Source: Fidelibacterota bacterium TCS55 (GTDB lineage Bacteria > Fidelibacterota > Marinisomatia > Marinisomatales > TCS55). Taken from it: a DNA stretch of 57,820 bases. Under the pieces are notes generated by a model. It was not told where the DNA came from and did not search any database. It worked only from the letters and a program-made list of their open reading frames with translations. Both the position numbers and the translations under genes were made by a program. Position 1 is the stretch's first letter. The number at the start of each line of letters is the position of its first letter. Positions 16,111-26,211 of this stretch are shown piece by piece. Location of the stretch: assembly GCA_905182385.1 (NCBI GenBank), contig CAJJBS010000016.1, forward strand, positions 1-57,820, given 5' to 3'.

Positions 16111-17016
16111 TTACTTATTTGATTCTATTTTATTTTTAGATGAAAGCAAAAAAATTGCTACAAGAAGAATTATTGCTCCCAACCATTGAATAATAGACAT
16201 TACTCTACCATATATATACCAATCCATTGTTACTGCAGATAAAGGCCAAAATAGTTCATAAAGAGTCACATGAGAGGCCGGTAAATGATTTAGTCCATAA
16301 TAATAAATAAAGAGAGCTAGGGAGCCAGTGCTTAAAACAATAATAAATATATATTTCCAATTTTCTAAATTAAGCTGAAAGATTGTTTCTGCTTCACCCG
16401 TTGAAATAAGTATAAAGAACATTATTGTGCTAGTAACAGTTAAGCGTAAAGAAGTCACGGTTTTGAAGGATAGTTTATTTAATGCATGCTTCCCAAGTAC
16501 TGTCGAGCTTCCCCAGCTAAAAGCAGCGAGTAAAGATAGAAGAGCTGCAATAATTGTTTTGTCACTCCACTCATTTAAGGGTTGATTGCCAAAAGTAACA
16601 AAGTATCCTCCTATAATAGCTGCAACAGCTAAAACAAAAAAGCGTGTTGTTATTTTTTCTTTAAGAATTATTGCGGCCAAAGCTATAGCAAAAATAGGTT
16701 GGAATTTTTGCAAAAGAACTACAACGGAAAGATCAATATAATTTATATAGCTTAGAGCCTTTGTATAAAAAAAAGTACCTAATATTCCACCACAAACACT
16801 TATCCATAAGATAGAGATCCAACCGCGCTGATTGAGGGCTAAAATTTCTTTCCACCCTTTTAATAAAAGAGGAAAAAAGATTATAGCTCCAATTAAATGT
16901 TCTATCGCAACAATATGAAATGAGGGTAGCGCGTAAAGGTTTTGTCTTAGAACTCCATCGAAGCTCCAGAGTATAGCCGCGGAAATAACGGCTAATGCAG
17001 GTAAGTACTTTTTCAT
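16111..17016 (-). CDS. DMT-superfamily (EamA) transporter
   Basis: The 301-residue protein has ten hydrophobic segments arranged as two EamA repeats of five helices, with the first helix near LPALAVISAAILWSFDGVLR. This layout is typical of drug/metabolite exporters, which move amino acids, nucleosides or other small molecules. The substrate cannot be read from the sequence. It is eleven bases downstream of the YqgE-family gene, so the two are probably co-transcribed. Confidence 0.88.
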   Translation of the reverse strand: MKKYLPALAVISAAILWSFDGVLRQNLYALPSFHIVAIEHLIGAIIFFPLLLKGWKEILALNQRGWISILWISVCGGILGTFFYTKALSYINYIDLSVVVLLQKFQPIFAIALAAIILKEKITTRFFVLAVAAIIGGYFVTFGNQPLNEWSDKTIIAALLSLLAAFSWGSSTVLGKHALNKLSFKTVTSLRLTVTSTIMFFILISTGEAETIFQLNLENWKYIFIIVLSTGSLALFIYYYGLNHLPASHVTLYELFWPLSAVTMDWYIYGRVMSIIQWLGAIILLVAIFLLSSKNKIESNK

Positions 17017-17027
17017 ATTTTAACTAG

Positions 17028-17585
17028 CTAAGCTCCCTCGTTAAAAGACGTGGTGCCAGAAGAATCGACTCCAAGAGACTGAAGGGAGAGGTTCCACATC
17101 TGTTTAACTGGAATATTGAAAATAAAAGCAGGAGAGGTCTCTTGAATAAGCCAGTCACCTTTTTGAATTTCGCTTTCTAGTTGACCAGCGCTCCAACCGG
17201 AATGACCTAAAAACAAACGTTTTTTTGTTGATTTCTTATTTCTGACCATTTCTGACAATATTTCTTTATCGCTAGATATAAAAAAATCATCTGAAATTTT
17301 AATTGATTTCTCTGAATATGCTTTTTCACTATGAAGTAAAATACCTCTCTCAACTAAAACAGGTCCACCCAAATAGACCTCGGAAATAGAATTTAAAATT
17401 TCAGATGATTTGTGATTAATATTATCATATAATTCTTTTAAATCATTTTTATTAAAGCACTTATTAATTATTAGCCCCATAGCTCCTTTTTTATCATGTT
17501 CGCACATGAAAATAACAGAGTTCCCAAACAGTTTATCGTTCATATGTGGCATAGAAATTAGGATATGATTAATAATAGAATTCAT
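17028..17585 (-). CDS. YqgE/AlgH family protein (DUF179)
   Basis: This 185-residue protein has the characteristic strings of the family: ILISMPHMNDKLFGNSVIFM, GAMGLIINK, LGGPV and FLGHSGWSAGQLESEI. The family is widespread in Gram-negative bacteria and has a known fold but no settled biochemical role; links to alginate regulation have been proposed in Pseudomonas. It has no signal peptide and so is probably cytoplasmic. It is divergent from uvrA across a 132-base A/T-rich gap that must hold both promoters. Confidence 0.9.
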   Translation of the reverse strand: MNSIINHILISMPHMNDKLFGNSVIFMCEHDKKGAMGLIINKCFNKNDLKELYDNINHKSSEILNSISEVYLGGPVLVERGILLHSEKAYSEKSIKISDDFFISSDKEILSEMVRNKKSTKKRLFLGHSGWSAGQLESEIQKGDWLIQETSPAFIFNIPVKQMWNLSLQSLGVDSSGTTSFNEGA

Positions 17586-17717
17586 ATCTAATGTTATGTA
17601 TTTGTGAGACTTAATACTATAAAAATTTATTAAAGATTCTGTAAATGGGTTTTTGAAAATGTATTAATTAAGTTGTAATTTTCCGGCTTGCCAAATTATC
17701 AATAAAAAACAATAATA

Positions 17718-20558
17718 ATGATGAAAAAATTAGATAAAATAATTATAAAAGGTGCTCGTCAACATAATCTGAAGAATATTGATGTTGAAATTATTAGAAA
17801 TAAGCTAGTAGTTATAACAGGCCTATCAGGTTCTGGGAAATCTTCACTCGCTTTTGATACTTTGTATGCTGAAGGTCAACGCAGATATGTTGAGTCACTT
17901 TCCTCCTATGCAAGGCAATTCTTAGGTCTAATGGAAAAACCTGACATGGATTATATTGAAGGGCTTTCACCGGCAATATCTATTGAACAAAAATCAGCAG
18001 CTAGAAACCCTAGATCGACCGTAGGCACGGTTACAGAAATACATGATTATTTAAGGTTATTATATGCACATGTTGGGAAACCGCATTGTTGGAAATGCGA
18101 TAAGCCCATTCAAAAGCAAACAGTTCAGCAAATTGTTGATACGATTCTAAAATTTGAGAAAGGATCCAAGATTTATGTTTTAGCTCCTTTAGTTCGAGGA
18201 CGAAAAGGCCAACATAAAGGTGTATTTGAAGAGGTAAGAAAAGAAGGTTTCCTTAGAGTTAGAGTTGATGGTTCAATTCAGCCACTTGATCAAAAGCTAA
18301 ATTTAGAAAAAAACAAAAAACATTCAATCGAAGTTGTAATTGATCGTCTAGTGTTAGATGGAGATTATTTAGAAAGGTTAACGGAGTCTGTTGAGTTGTC
18401 ATTAAAAATTGGTTCCGGCTTAACTATTATACATGAATTACCAAAAAACGATCATTTATTCAGTGAACATTTTGCCTGTCCTCATTGTGAAGTATCAATG
18501 GAGGAGATATCTCCAAGAATGTTTTCTTTTAACTCACCATACGGAGCTTGCCCTCATTGTGATGGGCTTGGTTCCCATATGGATATTGATCCAGATTTAG
18601 TTGTGCCGGATAAATCTAAATCCTTAATTCAAGGTGCAATTGCACCATTAGGAGAGCAACCAAGAGGAAATTGGTACGGAAGCATGCTTAAAAGTCTATC
18701 AAAATATTATAATTTTAAATTCACAACGCCTTGGTATAAGCTAGATACTGATATTAGAACTATTCTTCTAAAAGGAACTGGAAGCACAAAAGTAAAAATG
18801 GAATATTCATCGGAAAGGTGGAGTGGAACATATACGGGTGGATGGGAAGGTGCTATCCCAAATTTGATGAAACGATATAAACAAACTAAATCAAATCACA
18901 TTAGAAACTGGATAGAGCAATTTATGAGGATGAGAGCTTGTCCGAAATGTAATGGTTCTAGGTTAAAACCAGAGTCAAGAGCTGTGACTCTAAATAGTAA
19001 AAGTCTTGGTGAGATATCATCTTATTCAATAAAAAATATAAAAATATTTTTTAGTAATTTAAGTTTGGGTGTTAATGAAACTGCAATTGCAGAACAAATT
19101 TTAAAAGAAGTGCAAAAAAGATTGGCTTTTCTTGTTGATGTAGGACTTGATTACTTAACCTTAGACCGATCTGCAACTACTCTTTCTGGAGGTGAAGCTC
19201 AAAGAATTCGACTCGCAACTCAAATTGGAAGTCAATTAGTGGGAGTTCTTTACATTCTTGATGAGCCATCGATCGGTCTTCACCCTAGAGATAATAGTCG
19301 ACTATTAAATTCTTTAAAAAAATTAAGAGATCTTGGGAACTCAATAATTGTTGTTGAGCATGATCAAGAAACAATGGAATCTGCAGATCAACTAATTGAT
19401 ATAGGCCCAGGTGCCGGGGAACATGGGGGAAAAATTATTTTTTCTGGCCCTCCTCATAAAATTTTAGAATCTAAAGAATCAATCACGGGTCAATATTTAT
19501 CAGGTATTCGATCTATTCCAATCCCAGAAGAACGAAGACAGGGCAATGGTAAATTGCTATCTATTTCTGGTGCCTGTGGAAATAATTTGAAAGAAATTGA
19601 TGTAGACTTTCCTTTGGGTAAAATGATTGCTGTTACAGGAGTAAGTGGGTCAGGCAAAAGTACATTAGTAAATGAAACTATATTTCCAATTTTATCTAAA
19701 GAATTAAATAATGCTAGGGCTTATCCTCTCTCTTTTGATTCTGTTGAAGGGTTGAAGTATTTAGATAAAGTGATTGAAATTGATCAAAAACCAATTGGGC
19801 GAACACCTAGGTCAAATCCCGCTACCTATACAGGTGTCTTTACATTTATTAGAGATTTATTTTCTCAACTACCAGACTCAAAGATACGAGGCTATAAACC
19901 AGGTCGATTCTCATTTAATGTGAAGGGTGGTAGATGTGAGTCTTGCGAAGGCGATGGTATTATTAAAATTGAAATGAATTTTTTACCGGATGTTTATGTT
20001 ACTTGTGAAGTATGTAAAGGAAATAGATATAATAGAGACACATTAGAAATAAAATATAAAGGTAAAAATATTGCAGATATATTAAATATGTCAGTGGAAG
20101 AAGCGAGTGTATTTTTTAAAAATATTCCTCAGGTAATGAAAAAGCTAATTACATTGAATGATGTAGGCTTAGGTTATATTCGCCTTGGTCAGCAAGCGAC
20201 CACACTTTCTGGCGGAGAGGCACAAAGAATTAAGTTGGGGTCTGAATTATCTCGCGTTTCTAAAGATAGAACCTTTTATATTCTAGATGAACCAACAACT
20301 GGATTACACTTTGAAGATGTAAAGCTTCTTTTAGGAGTTCTTCAAAGATTAGTGGATAGAGGGCATACTGTAGTTGTAATTGAACATAATTTAGATGTCA
20401 TTAAAAGTTCTGATTGGGTAATAGATTTAGGGCCAGAAGGTGGTGAAGAGGGAGGAAAACTACTTTTTTCTGGAACTCCTGAAAATCTATTAAATTATAA
20501 AAGTTCTTACACGGGATCTTTTTTAAAAACATCAATGAATAATAAGCAGAGAAAATAA
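17718..20558 (+). CDS. uvrA: Excinuclease ABC subunit A
   Basis: The 946 residues give the standard UvrA size. There are two ABC ATPase modules, with Walker A at GLSGSGKSS (35-43) and GVSGSGKST (641-649). Two ABC signatures (TLSGGEAQRIRLA, TLSGGEAQRIKLG) and Walker B regions (LYILDEPSIGLHPRD, FYILDEPTTGLHFED) are present. Zinc-binding Cys pairs occur at CWKC, CPHC...CPHC and CESC...CEVC. UvrA recognises bulky DNA lesions with UvrB in nucleotide excision repair. A second Met follows the first, so the start could be 17718 or 17721. The stop overlaps the next start by one base. Confidence 0.98.
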   Translation: MMKKLDKIIIKGARQHNLKNIDVEIIRNKLVVITGLSGSGKSSLAFDTLYAEGQRRYVESLSSYARQFLGLMEKPDMDYIEGLSPAISIEQKSAARNPRSTVGTVTEIHDYLRLLYAHVGKPHCWKCDKPIQKQTVQQIVDTILKFEKGSKIYVLAPLVRGRKGQHKGVFEEVRKEGFLRVRVDGSIQPLDQKLNLEKNKKHSIEVVIDRLVLDGDYLERLTESVELSLKIGSGLTIIHELPKNDHLFSEHFACPHCEVSMEEISPRMFSFNSPYGACPHCDGLGSHMDIDPDLVVPDKSKSLIQGAIAPLGEQPRGNWYGSMLKSLSKYYNFKFTTPWYKLDTDIRTILLKGTGSTKVKMEYSSERWSGTYTGGWEGAIPNLMKRYKQTKSNHIRNWIEQFMRMRACPKCNGSRLKPESRAVTLNSKSLGEISSYSIKNIKIFFSNLSLGVNETAIAEQILKEVQKRLAFLVDVGLDYLTLDRSATTLSGGEAQRIRLATQIGSQLVGVLYILDEPSIGLHPRDNSRLLNSLKKLRDLGNSIIVVEHDQETMESADQLIDIGPGAGEHGGKIIFSGPPHKILESKESITGQYLSGIRSIPIPEERRQGNGKLLSISGACGNNLKEIDVDFPLGKMIAVTGVSGSGKSTLVNETIFPILSKELNNARAYPLSFDSVEGLKYLDKVIEIDQKPIGRTPRSNPATYTGVFTFIRDLFSQLPDSKIRGYKPGRFSFNVKGGRCESCEGDGIIKIEMNFLPDVYVTCEVCKGNRYNRDTLEIKYKGKNIADILNMSVEEASVFFKNIPQVMKKLITLNDVGLGYIRLGQQATTLSGGEAQRIKLGSELSRVSKDRTFYILDEPTTGLHFEDVKLLLGVLQRLVDRGHTVVVIEHNLDVIKSSDWVIDLGPEGGEEGGKLLFSGTPENLLNYKSSYTGSFLKTSMNNKQRK

Positions 20559-22879
20559 TGGAATCGCCAAAAAATTTAAAACAATATTATCCTTATTGGG
20601 AAATCATAAAAGATATTATAGACCAATCGATTGATATAATGTTAAACCTTCGTCAATCAGGACATCCTGGAGGATCTAGGTCAAAAGTTCATGGAATGGT
20701 TACTACCTTGCTATCTGGTGCAATGCGATGGGATATCCGTGATGCAGGAAAAAGATTTTCAGACAGGTATGTTCTTGTTGCGGGCCATGCAAACCCAGTT
20801 GTTTATGCTACTTTAGCTGTTTTTAATGAAGCTTTAAGAATAAAGTATAAACAGACTAAGGACCCTAAATATCTTCATTTTAAAGGAAAAGATTTTCAAT
20901 TAACTTGGGAAGACCTCCTTACTCTTCGTAACAAGGGTGGACTTCCAGGCCATGCAGAAATGGAAGGAAAAACATTATTTTTCAAATTTAATACAGGACC
21001 AAGTGGGCATGGTTCTCCTCCAGCAGCAGGAGAAGCTTTAGCCTTAAAATTGGCAAAGGCATCTGAGGTGAAAGTGTTTGCTTTTGAAGGTGAAGGTGGC
21101 TTTACAACTGGGGCATCCCACGAAACTATGAATTCAGCTTGGGGGCTTGGCCTTGGAAACCTAGTCTACTTTATGGACTGGAATGATTTTGGCATAGATG
21201 CAAGACCATTTAGCTCTATTGTTTATGGAACACCGCAAGATTGGTTTGGCTCACATGGTTGGCATGTTGAGGGCACTATGAATGGGGAAAACTGGAGTGA
21301 TTTAACTGACGCTTATTATAGACTGCTTATAGAGAAAACTGACCCTAACATACCTAAGATTATTTATTCCAAAACCACAAAGGGAAGAGGTTACCATAAA
21401 ATTGATTATGCCAGTCATGGAGCAGCGCATAAAAGAAATTCGGAATTATTTTGGCAAACAAAAAAAGATTTTTCAGAAAAATACAATATTGATTTTAATA
21501 AATTTGGAGAGGAGCAAGCAAAATCAAAAGAAGGCCAGATAGACCAAGCTATATCATATTTTGATTCAGTTTTCTCAATAATGAACTCCAACCAAGGTTT
21601 AGTAGACTATCTGGCCGACACGCTTATTTCTTTGGGAGACTCAGTGCCAACCAAAATTGACGATTGTAAAATAACAGTTAAAAATCCATCAAAAGATAAA
21701 AAAATATTTGATGTTAGTAGCTTACCTGATGATTTATTTGTTTCGCCTGGAGAAAAAGCACCAAATAGAGTTGGTTTTTCAAAGTACGCTAGTTATATCA
21801 ATACAATATCAATTAAGAAGTATGGTAGACCTTTGGTGATAGCAATGAGCGCAGATCTTGCAGATTCAACTAATATATCTGGTTTTGCTAAAGAGTATGG
21901 TGGGTCTGAAGATATGGGTTTATATGATAAAACTAAGAACCTCAATAGCCCTCTAATGCCACAAGGGATTACGGAGTTTACAAATTCGGGTATGTTAGCG
22001 GGGTTGGCTACAGTCAATTTTAACGAGGATCCTTATGAAGAATTTAATGGCTTCTATGGTGCAATGAGCACATATGGGTCCTTTTCTTATTTAAAATATG
22101 GCCCAATTCGCTTATTTAGTCAAATTGCTCAAGATTCAGATTTAAAAGTTGGAAAATTAATTTGGGTTGCTGGTCATTCTGGACCAGAAACTGCTGAAGA
22201 TAGTCGAACTCATTTTGGCATATTTGCTCCAGGAGTTACTCAATTGTTTCCCGATGGACATATTATTAATTTACATCCATGGGAGCACAATGAAGTTGCA
22301 CCATCTCTTGCTGCAGCAATGTCAACAGACGTTCCTATAGTTGCATTGCATTTAACACGCCCTCCTGTTATTATACCAGACCGAAAAACTCTAGGAATGG
22401 CTTCTTATAAAGAAGCCGCTAAAGGCGCATATATTATTAAGGACTATGATGAAAATAGGCCATTAGAAGGAGTGGTTATTATTAGAGGGACAAGCTCAAC
22501 AAACTCTTTAGTCTCCATTTTACCAAAGATAATAAATAAAGGACCAAATATAAAAATAGTTGCAGCTATTTCATGGGGCTTATTTATGGCGCAAAGTAAA
22601 AAATATCGTGAGTCTGTCGTATCTGAAAATGAGTGGATGGATGCTATGATTATAACAAATGGAGCTATTAGATTAATGCATAAATGGATAGCGAATCGAA
22701 TTGTTGAAGAATATAGCATGAGTCCTGATTTTGATAATCAATGGAGAACAGGAGGATCTCTTGATGAAATTATTGCTGAATCTAAATTAGATGCAGAAAG
22801 CATTTGGAATGGTATTTTAAAATTTACGACTGAGCGTTCAAAAAGATTAGAAGCTCTTCGTATCTCTATTCCACAATAA
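20558..22879 (+). CDS. Transketolase-like thiamine diphosphate enzyme (divergent)
   Basis: The 773-residue protein shows the transketolase plan. The N-terminal TPP-binding domain contains SGHPGGSRSKVHG and NTGPSGHGSPPAAGEAL. The TPP/Mg motif is GEG (178-180) with the downstream Asn in MDWND, where Glu replaces the usual Asp of GDG. The middle pyrimidine-binding domain contains GITEFTNSGMLAGLA, and there is a transketolase C-terminal domain. It is about 100 residues longer than a typical transketolase. It resembles E1/transketolase relatives enough to expect C2-unit transfer or 2-oxoacid chemistry, but the true substrate is uncertain. The start overlaps the uvrA stop (TAATG), so translation is coupled to a DNA-repair gene by position only. 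Confidence 0.75.
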   Translation: MESPKNLKQYYPYWEIIKDIIDQSIDIMLNLRQSGHPGGSRSKVHGMVTTLLSGAMRWDIRDAGKRFSDRYVLVAGHANPVVYATLAVFNEALRIKYKQTKDPKYLHFKGKDFQLTWEDLLTLRNKGGLPGHAEMEGKTLFFKFNTGPSGHGSPPAAGEALALKLAKASEVKVFAFEGEGGFTTGASHETMNSAWGLGLGNLVYFMDWNDFGIDARPFSSIVYGTPQDWFGSHGWHVEGTMNGENWSDLTDAYYRLLIEKTDPNIPKIIYSKTTKGRGYHKIDYASHGAAHKRNSELFWQTKKDFSEKYNIDFNKFGEEQAKSKEGQIDQAISYFDSVFSIMNSNQGLVDYLADTLISLGDSVPTKIDDCKITVKNPSKDKKIFDVSSLPDDLFVSPGEKAPNRVGFSKYASYINTISIKKYGRPLVIAMSADLADSTNISGFAKEYGGSEDMGLYDKTKNLNSPLMPQGITEFTNSGMLAGLATVNFNEDPYEEFNGFYGAMSTYGSFSYLKYGPIRLFSQIAQDSDLKVGKLIWVAGHSGPETAEDSRTHFGIFAPGVTQLFPDGHIINLHPWEHNEVAPSLAAAMSTDVPIVALHLTRPPVIIPDRKTLGMASYKEAAKGAYIIKDYDENRPLEGVVIIRGTSSTNSLVSILPKIINKGPNIKIVAAISWGLFMAQSKKYRESVVSENEWMDAMIITNGAIRLMHKWIANRIVEEYSMSPDFDNQWRTGGSLDEIIAESKLDAESIWNGILKFTTERSKRLEALRISIPQ

Positions 22880-22891
22880 ATAGTCCAAAAT

Positions 22892-22920
22892 TTGACGACC
22901 CCCCATTCATTTTTGTATCT
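22892..22920 (+). promoter_or_regulatory. Possible promoter upstream of ruvB
   Basis: In the 86-base gap before ruvB, TTGACG (22892-22897) is a good -35 match. A weak -10-like GTATCT follows after 17 bases. The C-run in the spacer and the poor -10 make this tentative. Confidence 0.25.
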
Positions 22921-22965
22921 TCCAACCTCAATAATGATCTATTTATTTTATTTTAAGTTAAACAT

Positions 22966-23988
22966 ATGACAGAAATACATATAAATGACCCGCAACCTTT
23001 CGATGATGATTTAGTTGTTGAAAAATCATTGCGGCCAAATCAAATGGATGAATTCATTGGGCAGAAAGAAGTTGTGGATAGTCTAAAATTATATATTGAA
23101 GCAGCCAATAATCGAAATGAAGCATTGGACCATGTTCTTTTATTTGGTCCTCCAGGCTTAGGCAAAACAACCCTTTCTCATATTATTGCAAAAGAATTAG
23201 GCGTTAGTTTAAAACAAACATCGGGACCAGTGCTTGATAGAGCGGGTGATTTAGCAGGGCTTTTAACAAACCTCCAAGGTAAAGATGTCTTCTTTGTTGA
23301 TGAGATTCATAGGCTTAATTCTGTAGTGGAGGAATATCTTTATTCAGCAATGGAAGATTATCGAATTGAAATAATGATTGACAAAGGCCCAAGTGCTAGA
23401 ACAGTACAGTTAAATATAGAACCCTTTACATTAGTTGGCGCAACAACACGGCTTGGGAACCTAACTTCCCCTCTAAGAGATAGATTTGGTGTTATTTTGC
23501 GTGTAGATTACTATGACCCAAAAGACCTTTTTCATATTTTAGTGAGGTCTGCAAAAATATTAGAAGTTGAAATAGATGATTCCGGAGCTATGGAACTTGC
23601 AAAACGATCTCGAGGCACACCAAGAATTGCAAATAGAATTTTGAGAAGAACGCGAGATTTTGCACAAGTTAAAGCGGATGGAAAAATTGATGAAACTGTT
23701 GCTAAGGCATCACTTAAATCATTAGGAATTGATTTATTTGGGCTTGATGATATGGATCGAGCTATTTTAACAGCAATAATTGATAAATTCAATGGAGGCC
23801 CTGTTGGTGTGAATTCACTATCTGTTGCGGTAAGCGAAGATTCTGCAACCATTGAAGATGTCTATGAACCATATTTAATTAAAGAAGGCTTTATCCAGCG
23901 AACCAATCGAGGCCGAATTGCTCAGAAGCTAGCCTATAAATTGCTGGGTAGAACAATTACTGAAAAACAACAAAGGTTATTTGAATGA
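22966..23988 (+). CDS. ruvB: Holliday junction branch-migration helicase subunit RuvB
   Basis: The 340 residues give the usual length. The AAA+ core has Walker A GPPGLGKTT (61-69), Walker B VDEIHRLN, sensor GATTRLGNLTSPLRDRFG and arginine-finger region, then the C-terminal winged helix (GGPVGVNSLSVAVSEDSATI; YEPYLIKEGFIQRTNRGRIA). RuvB drives branch migration with RuvA and RuvC, which are not in this window. Its stop overlaps queA by four bases (ATGA); ruvB-queA is a common bacterial pairing. Confidence 0.98.
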   Translation: MTEIHINDPQPFDDDLVVEKSLRPNQMDEFIGQKEVVDSLKLYIEAANNRNEALDHVLLFGPPGLGKTTLSHIIAKELGVSLKQTSGPVLDRAGDLAGLLTNLQGKDVFFVDEIHRLNSVVEEYLYSAMEDYRIEIMIDKGPSARTVQLNIEPFTLVGATTRLGNLTSPLRDRFGVILRVDYYDPKDLFHILVRSAKILEVEIDDSGAMELAKRSRGTPRIANRILRRTRDFAQVKADGKIDETVAKASLKSLGIDLFGLDDMDRAILTAIIDKFNGGPVGVNSLSVAVSEDSATIEDVYEPYLIKEGFIQRTNRGRIAQKLAYKLLGRTITEKQQRLFE

Positions 23989-25037
23989 TTGAAAAGAAAA
24001 AAAAATGGAAACTCGCAGATTTTGATTATCCGCTTCCTGAAAAGTATATTGCACAATATCCGGCAAAAAGACGTGATTTATCTAAACTCATGGTTATTCA
24101 TAAAGAGACAGGAGAGATTGAACATAAAATATTTTCTAACTTACCTGAATATTTAAAAAAGAATGATCTTGTAATAACAAATAATACGAAAGTATTTCCA
24201 GCAAGACTTTATGCTAGCAAAGATCGTACGGAAGCAAAAGTTGAGGTCTTTTTACTTCGAGAATTAGAAAATGACCTTTGGGAAGTTATGGTTCGCCCAG
24301 CAAGAAAAGTTCGAATTGGTAATAAGCTAATGTTTACTAAAGATGTGTATTGTGATGTTATTGACAATACTATTTCTGGTGGGCGCGTAGTAAGGTTTGA
24401 GTATGAAGGGCAAAATATTTATGATGTTATAGATAAAGTTGGTATATCACCTCTCCCACCTTATATAAAAAGAGAATCTGAACCAAAAGATAAAATTAGA
24501 TATCAAACTGTTTTTGCTGAAAGAAGAGGTGCGGTTGCAGCTCCTACTGCAGGACTTCATTTTACTGAAAACCTAATTAATAGACTTCATGAAAAAGGAG
24601 TAAAAACTGCACATACTACCTTACATATTGGCCTTGGTACTTTTCGTCCAGTTCAAGTTGAAGACCTAAATCGGCATCAAATGGATTCTGAATATTTTGA
24701 GATAGATCCAAAAACAGCTATTGCCATTAATGAAACAAAGAAAAAACGTAAAAAGGTAATTGCCGTAGGGACTTCAAGTGTAAGGTCTTTAGAAACAGTA
24801 GCTGTGTCTGGCTTTCAGGTCTCGCCAAAAAGAGGTTGGACTGATAAATTTATTTATCCACCATATGATTTTAAAATGGTTGATGGGTTGATCACAAATT
24901 TTCATCAGCCAAAGAGCACACTTTTGATGATGGTTTCGGCGTTTGCAGATCCAGACTTAATAAAAAAAGCTTACAGAGAAGCAAAGAAAAATAAATATCG
25001 TTTTTTGAGTTATGGCGATGCTATGCTAATTATTTAA
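23985..25037 (+). CDS. queA: S-adenosylmethionine:tRNA ribosyltransferase-isomerase
   Basis: This 350-residue enzyme transfers the ribosyl group of SAM to preQ1 in tRNA to form epoxyqueuosine. Family strings are ADFDYPLPEKYIAQYPAKRR, NNTKVFPARL, GAVAAPTAGLHFT, THTTLHIGLGTFRPV (here AHTTLHIGLGTFRPV) and ITNFHQPKSTLLMMVSAFA, in the canonical order. It overlaps ruvB by four bases and precedes ispD by 22 bases, all on one strand, so a single operon is likely. Confidence 0.97.
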   Translation: MIEKKKKWKLADFDYPLPEKYIAQYPAKRRDLSKLMVIHKETGEIEHKIFSNLPEYLKKNDLVITNNTKVFPARLYASKDRTEAKVEVFLLRELENDLWEVMVRPARKVRIGNKLMFTKDVYCDVIDNTISGGRVVRFEYEGQNIYDVIDKVGISPLPPYIKRESEPKDKIRYQTVFAERRGAVAAPTAGLHFTENLINRLHEKGVKTAHTTLHIGLGTFRPVQVEDLNRHQMDSEYFEIDPKTAIAINETKKKRKKVIAVGTSSVRSLETVAVSGFQVSPKRGWTDKFIYPPYDFKMVDGLITNFHQPKSTLLMMVSAFADPDLIKKAYREAKKNKYRFLSYGDAMLII

Positions 25038-25059
25038 TAACTTAAAGTAAAATTATTAA

Positions 25060-25740
25060 ATGAAAATAACTGCTATTATCCCTGCAGCTGGAGCTGGTGA
25101 GAGATTTGGAGAAAAAAAGCAGCTTAAACTACTTAATGGTCGACCATTAATATTTCATACTATTCAGCCTTTTATTAATTCTGAGCTAATAAATGAAATT
25201 ATAGTTGTTGTTCCAAAAGAGAATGTCAATCAAGTAGGCCGCGAATTTAAATCTACACTTACATCAAAAAAAATTGAAGTTATCTCTGGAGGTAAAACAA
25301 GACAACAATCTGTTAATAATGGATTAAAAATGTCTAACAAAGAATCGGAGCTAATTTGTATTCATGATGGAGTAAGGCCATTTTTAACAGTAACGTTAAT
25401 TGAAAAAGTAATAAAAGCAGCTATTGGGCATGATGGTGCAATTTTAGCTACCCCATCATCAGACACAATTAAAAGAGTACTGGGAAATCAAATCCTAGAA
25501 ACACTTCCAAGGGAAGAAATTTGGAGAGCTCAAACACCTCAAGTCTTTTTAAAGTCTGCACTTGAAGAAGCAATTGAAATTGCTATTGATGAAAACTTAG
25601 AAGGTACAGATGAAGCCTCAATCTTAGAGAAAATTGGCTATCAGATTGGATTTATTGAGGGCTCATCTTTAAATATAAAAATTACTACAAAAGAAGATTG
25701 GATTTTTGCGAAAGCAATCTATAACGAATTAAATGATTAA
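25060..25740 (+). CDS. ispD: 2-C-methyl-D-erythritol 4-phosphate cytidylyltransferase
   Basis: This 226-residue nucleotidyltransferase carries out the third step of the MEP isoprenoid pathway, joining CTP and MEP. The N-terminal signature IIPAAGAGERFGEKKQLK holds the glycine-rich CTP loop and conserved Lys. HDGVRPF and the C-terminal DEASILEKIGYQIGFIEGS complete the family pattern. It overlaps ispF by eight bases and is followed by ispE, so ispD-ispF-ispE form a compact cluster; dxr lies near the right edge of the window. Confidence 0.96.
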   Translation: MKITAIIPAAGAGERFGEKKQLKLLNGRPLIFHTIQPFINSELINEIIVVVPKENVNQVGREFKSTLTSKKIEVISGGKTRQQSVNNGLKMSNKESELICIHDGVRPFLTVTLIEKVIKAAIGHDGAILATPSSDTIKRVLGNQILETLPREEIWRAQTPQVFLKSALEEAIEIAIDENLEGTDEASILEKIGYQIGFIEGSSLNIKITTKEDWIFAKAIYNELND

Positions 25741-26209
25741 AGTTGGAATAGGTTATGATGCACATCAGCTTGCAAAAGGAGAGACCTTTATAATTGGAGG
25801 AATTGAAATTCCATATGAATATGGATCTGTTGGTCATTCAGATGGCGATGTATTAATTCATGCAATAATAGACTCCCTTTTAGGGGCCGCAAACCTTGGC
25901 GATATTGGACAGCTTTTTCCAAGCAGTGAAAAAAAATGGAAAGATTTTAACAGTTTAAGTCTTCTAGATATTTCTAACAGTAGATTAATATCTAAAGGCT
26001 ATGAAATTGTACATATTGATTCAATAGTTATTCTCCAAGAGCCCATGATATCAGAGTTTATACCTAAAATGAAAAATAAAATTTCTAAAATATTAGCTCT
26101 AGAATTATCTCAAATATCAATTAAAGCTACAACCACTGATCACCTTGGATACATAGGTGAATCAAAAGGGTTAGCTGCACAAAGTATATCAACAATTCAA
26201 AATAAATAA
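25733..26209 (+). CDS. ispF: 2-C-methyl-D-erythritol 2,4-cyclodiphosphate synthase
   Basis: The 158-residue enzyme acts as a trimer in the fifth MEP-pathway step. Zinc ligands Asp9 and His11 are in GIGYDAHQL, and the third ligand His is near SDGDVLIHAIIDSLLGAA. The C-terminal region has the CDP-binding TTTDHLGYIGESKGLAAQS. Length and motifs are standard. Overlap of eight bases with ispD and two bases between its stop and ispE indicate tight coupling. Confidence 0.97.
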   Translation: MIKVGIGYDAHQLAKGETFIIGGIEIPYEYGSVGHSDGDVLIHAIIDSLLGAANLGDIGQLFPSSEKKWKDFNSLSLLDISNSRLISKGYEIVHIDSIVILQEPMISEFIPKMKNKISKILALELSQISIKATTTDHLGYIGESKGLAAQSISTIQNK

Positions 26210-26211
26210 AG

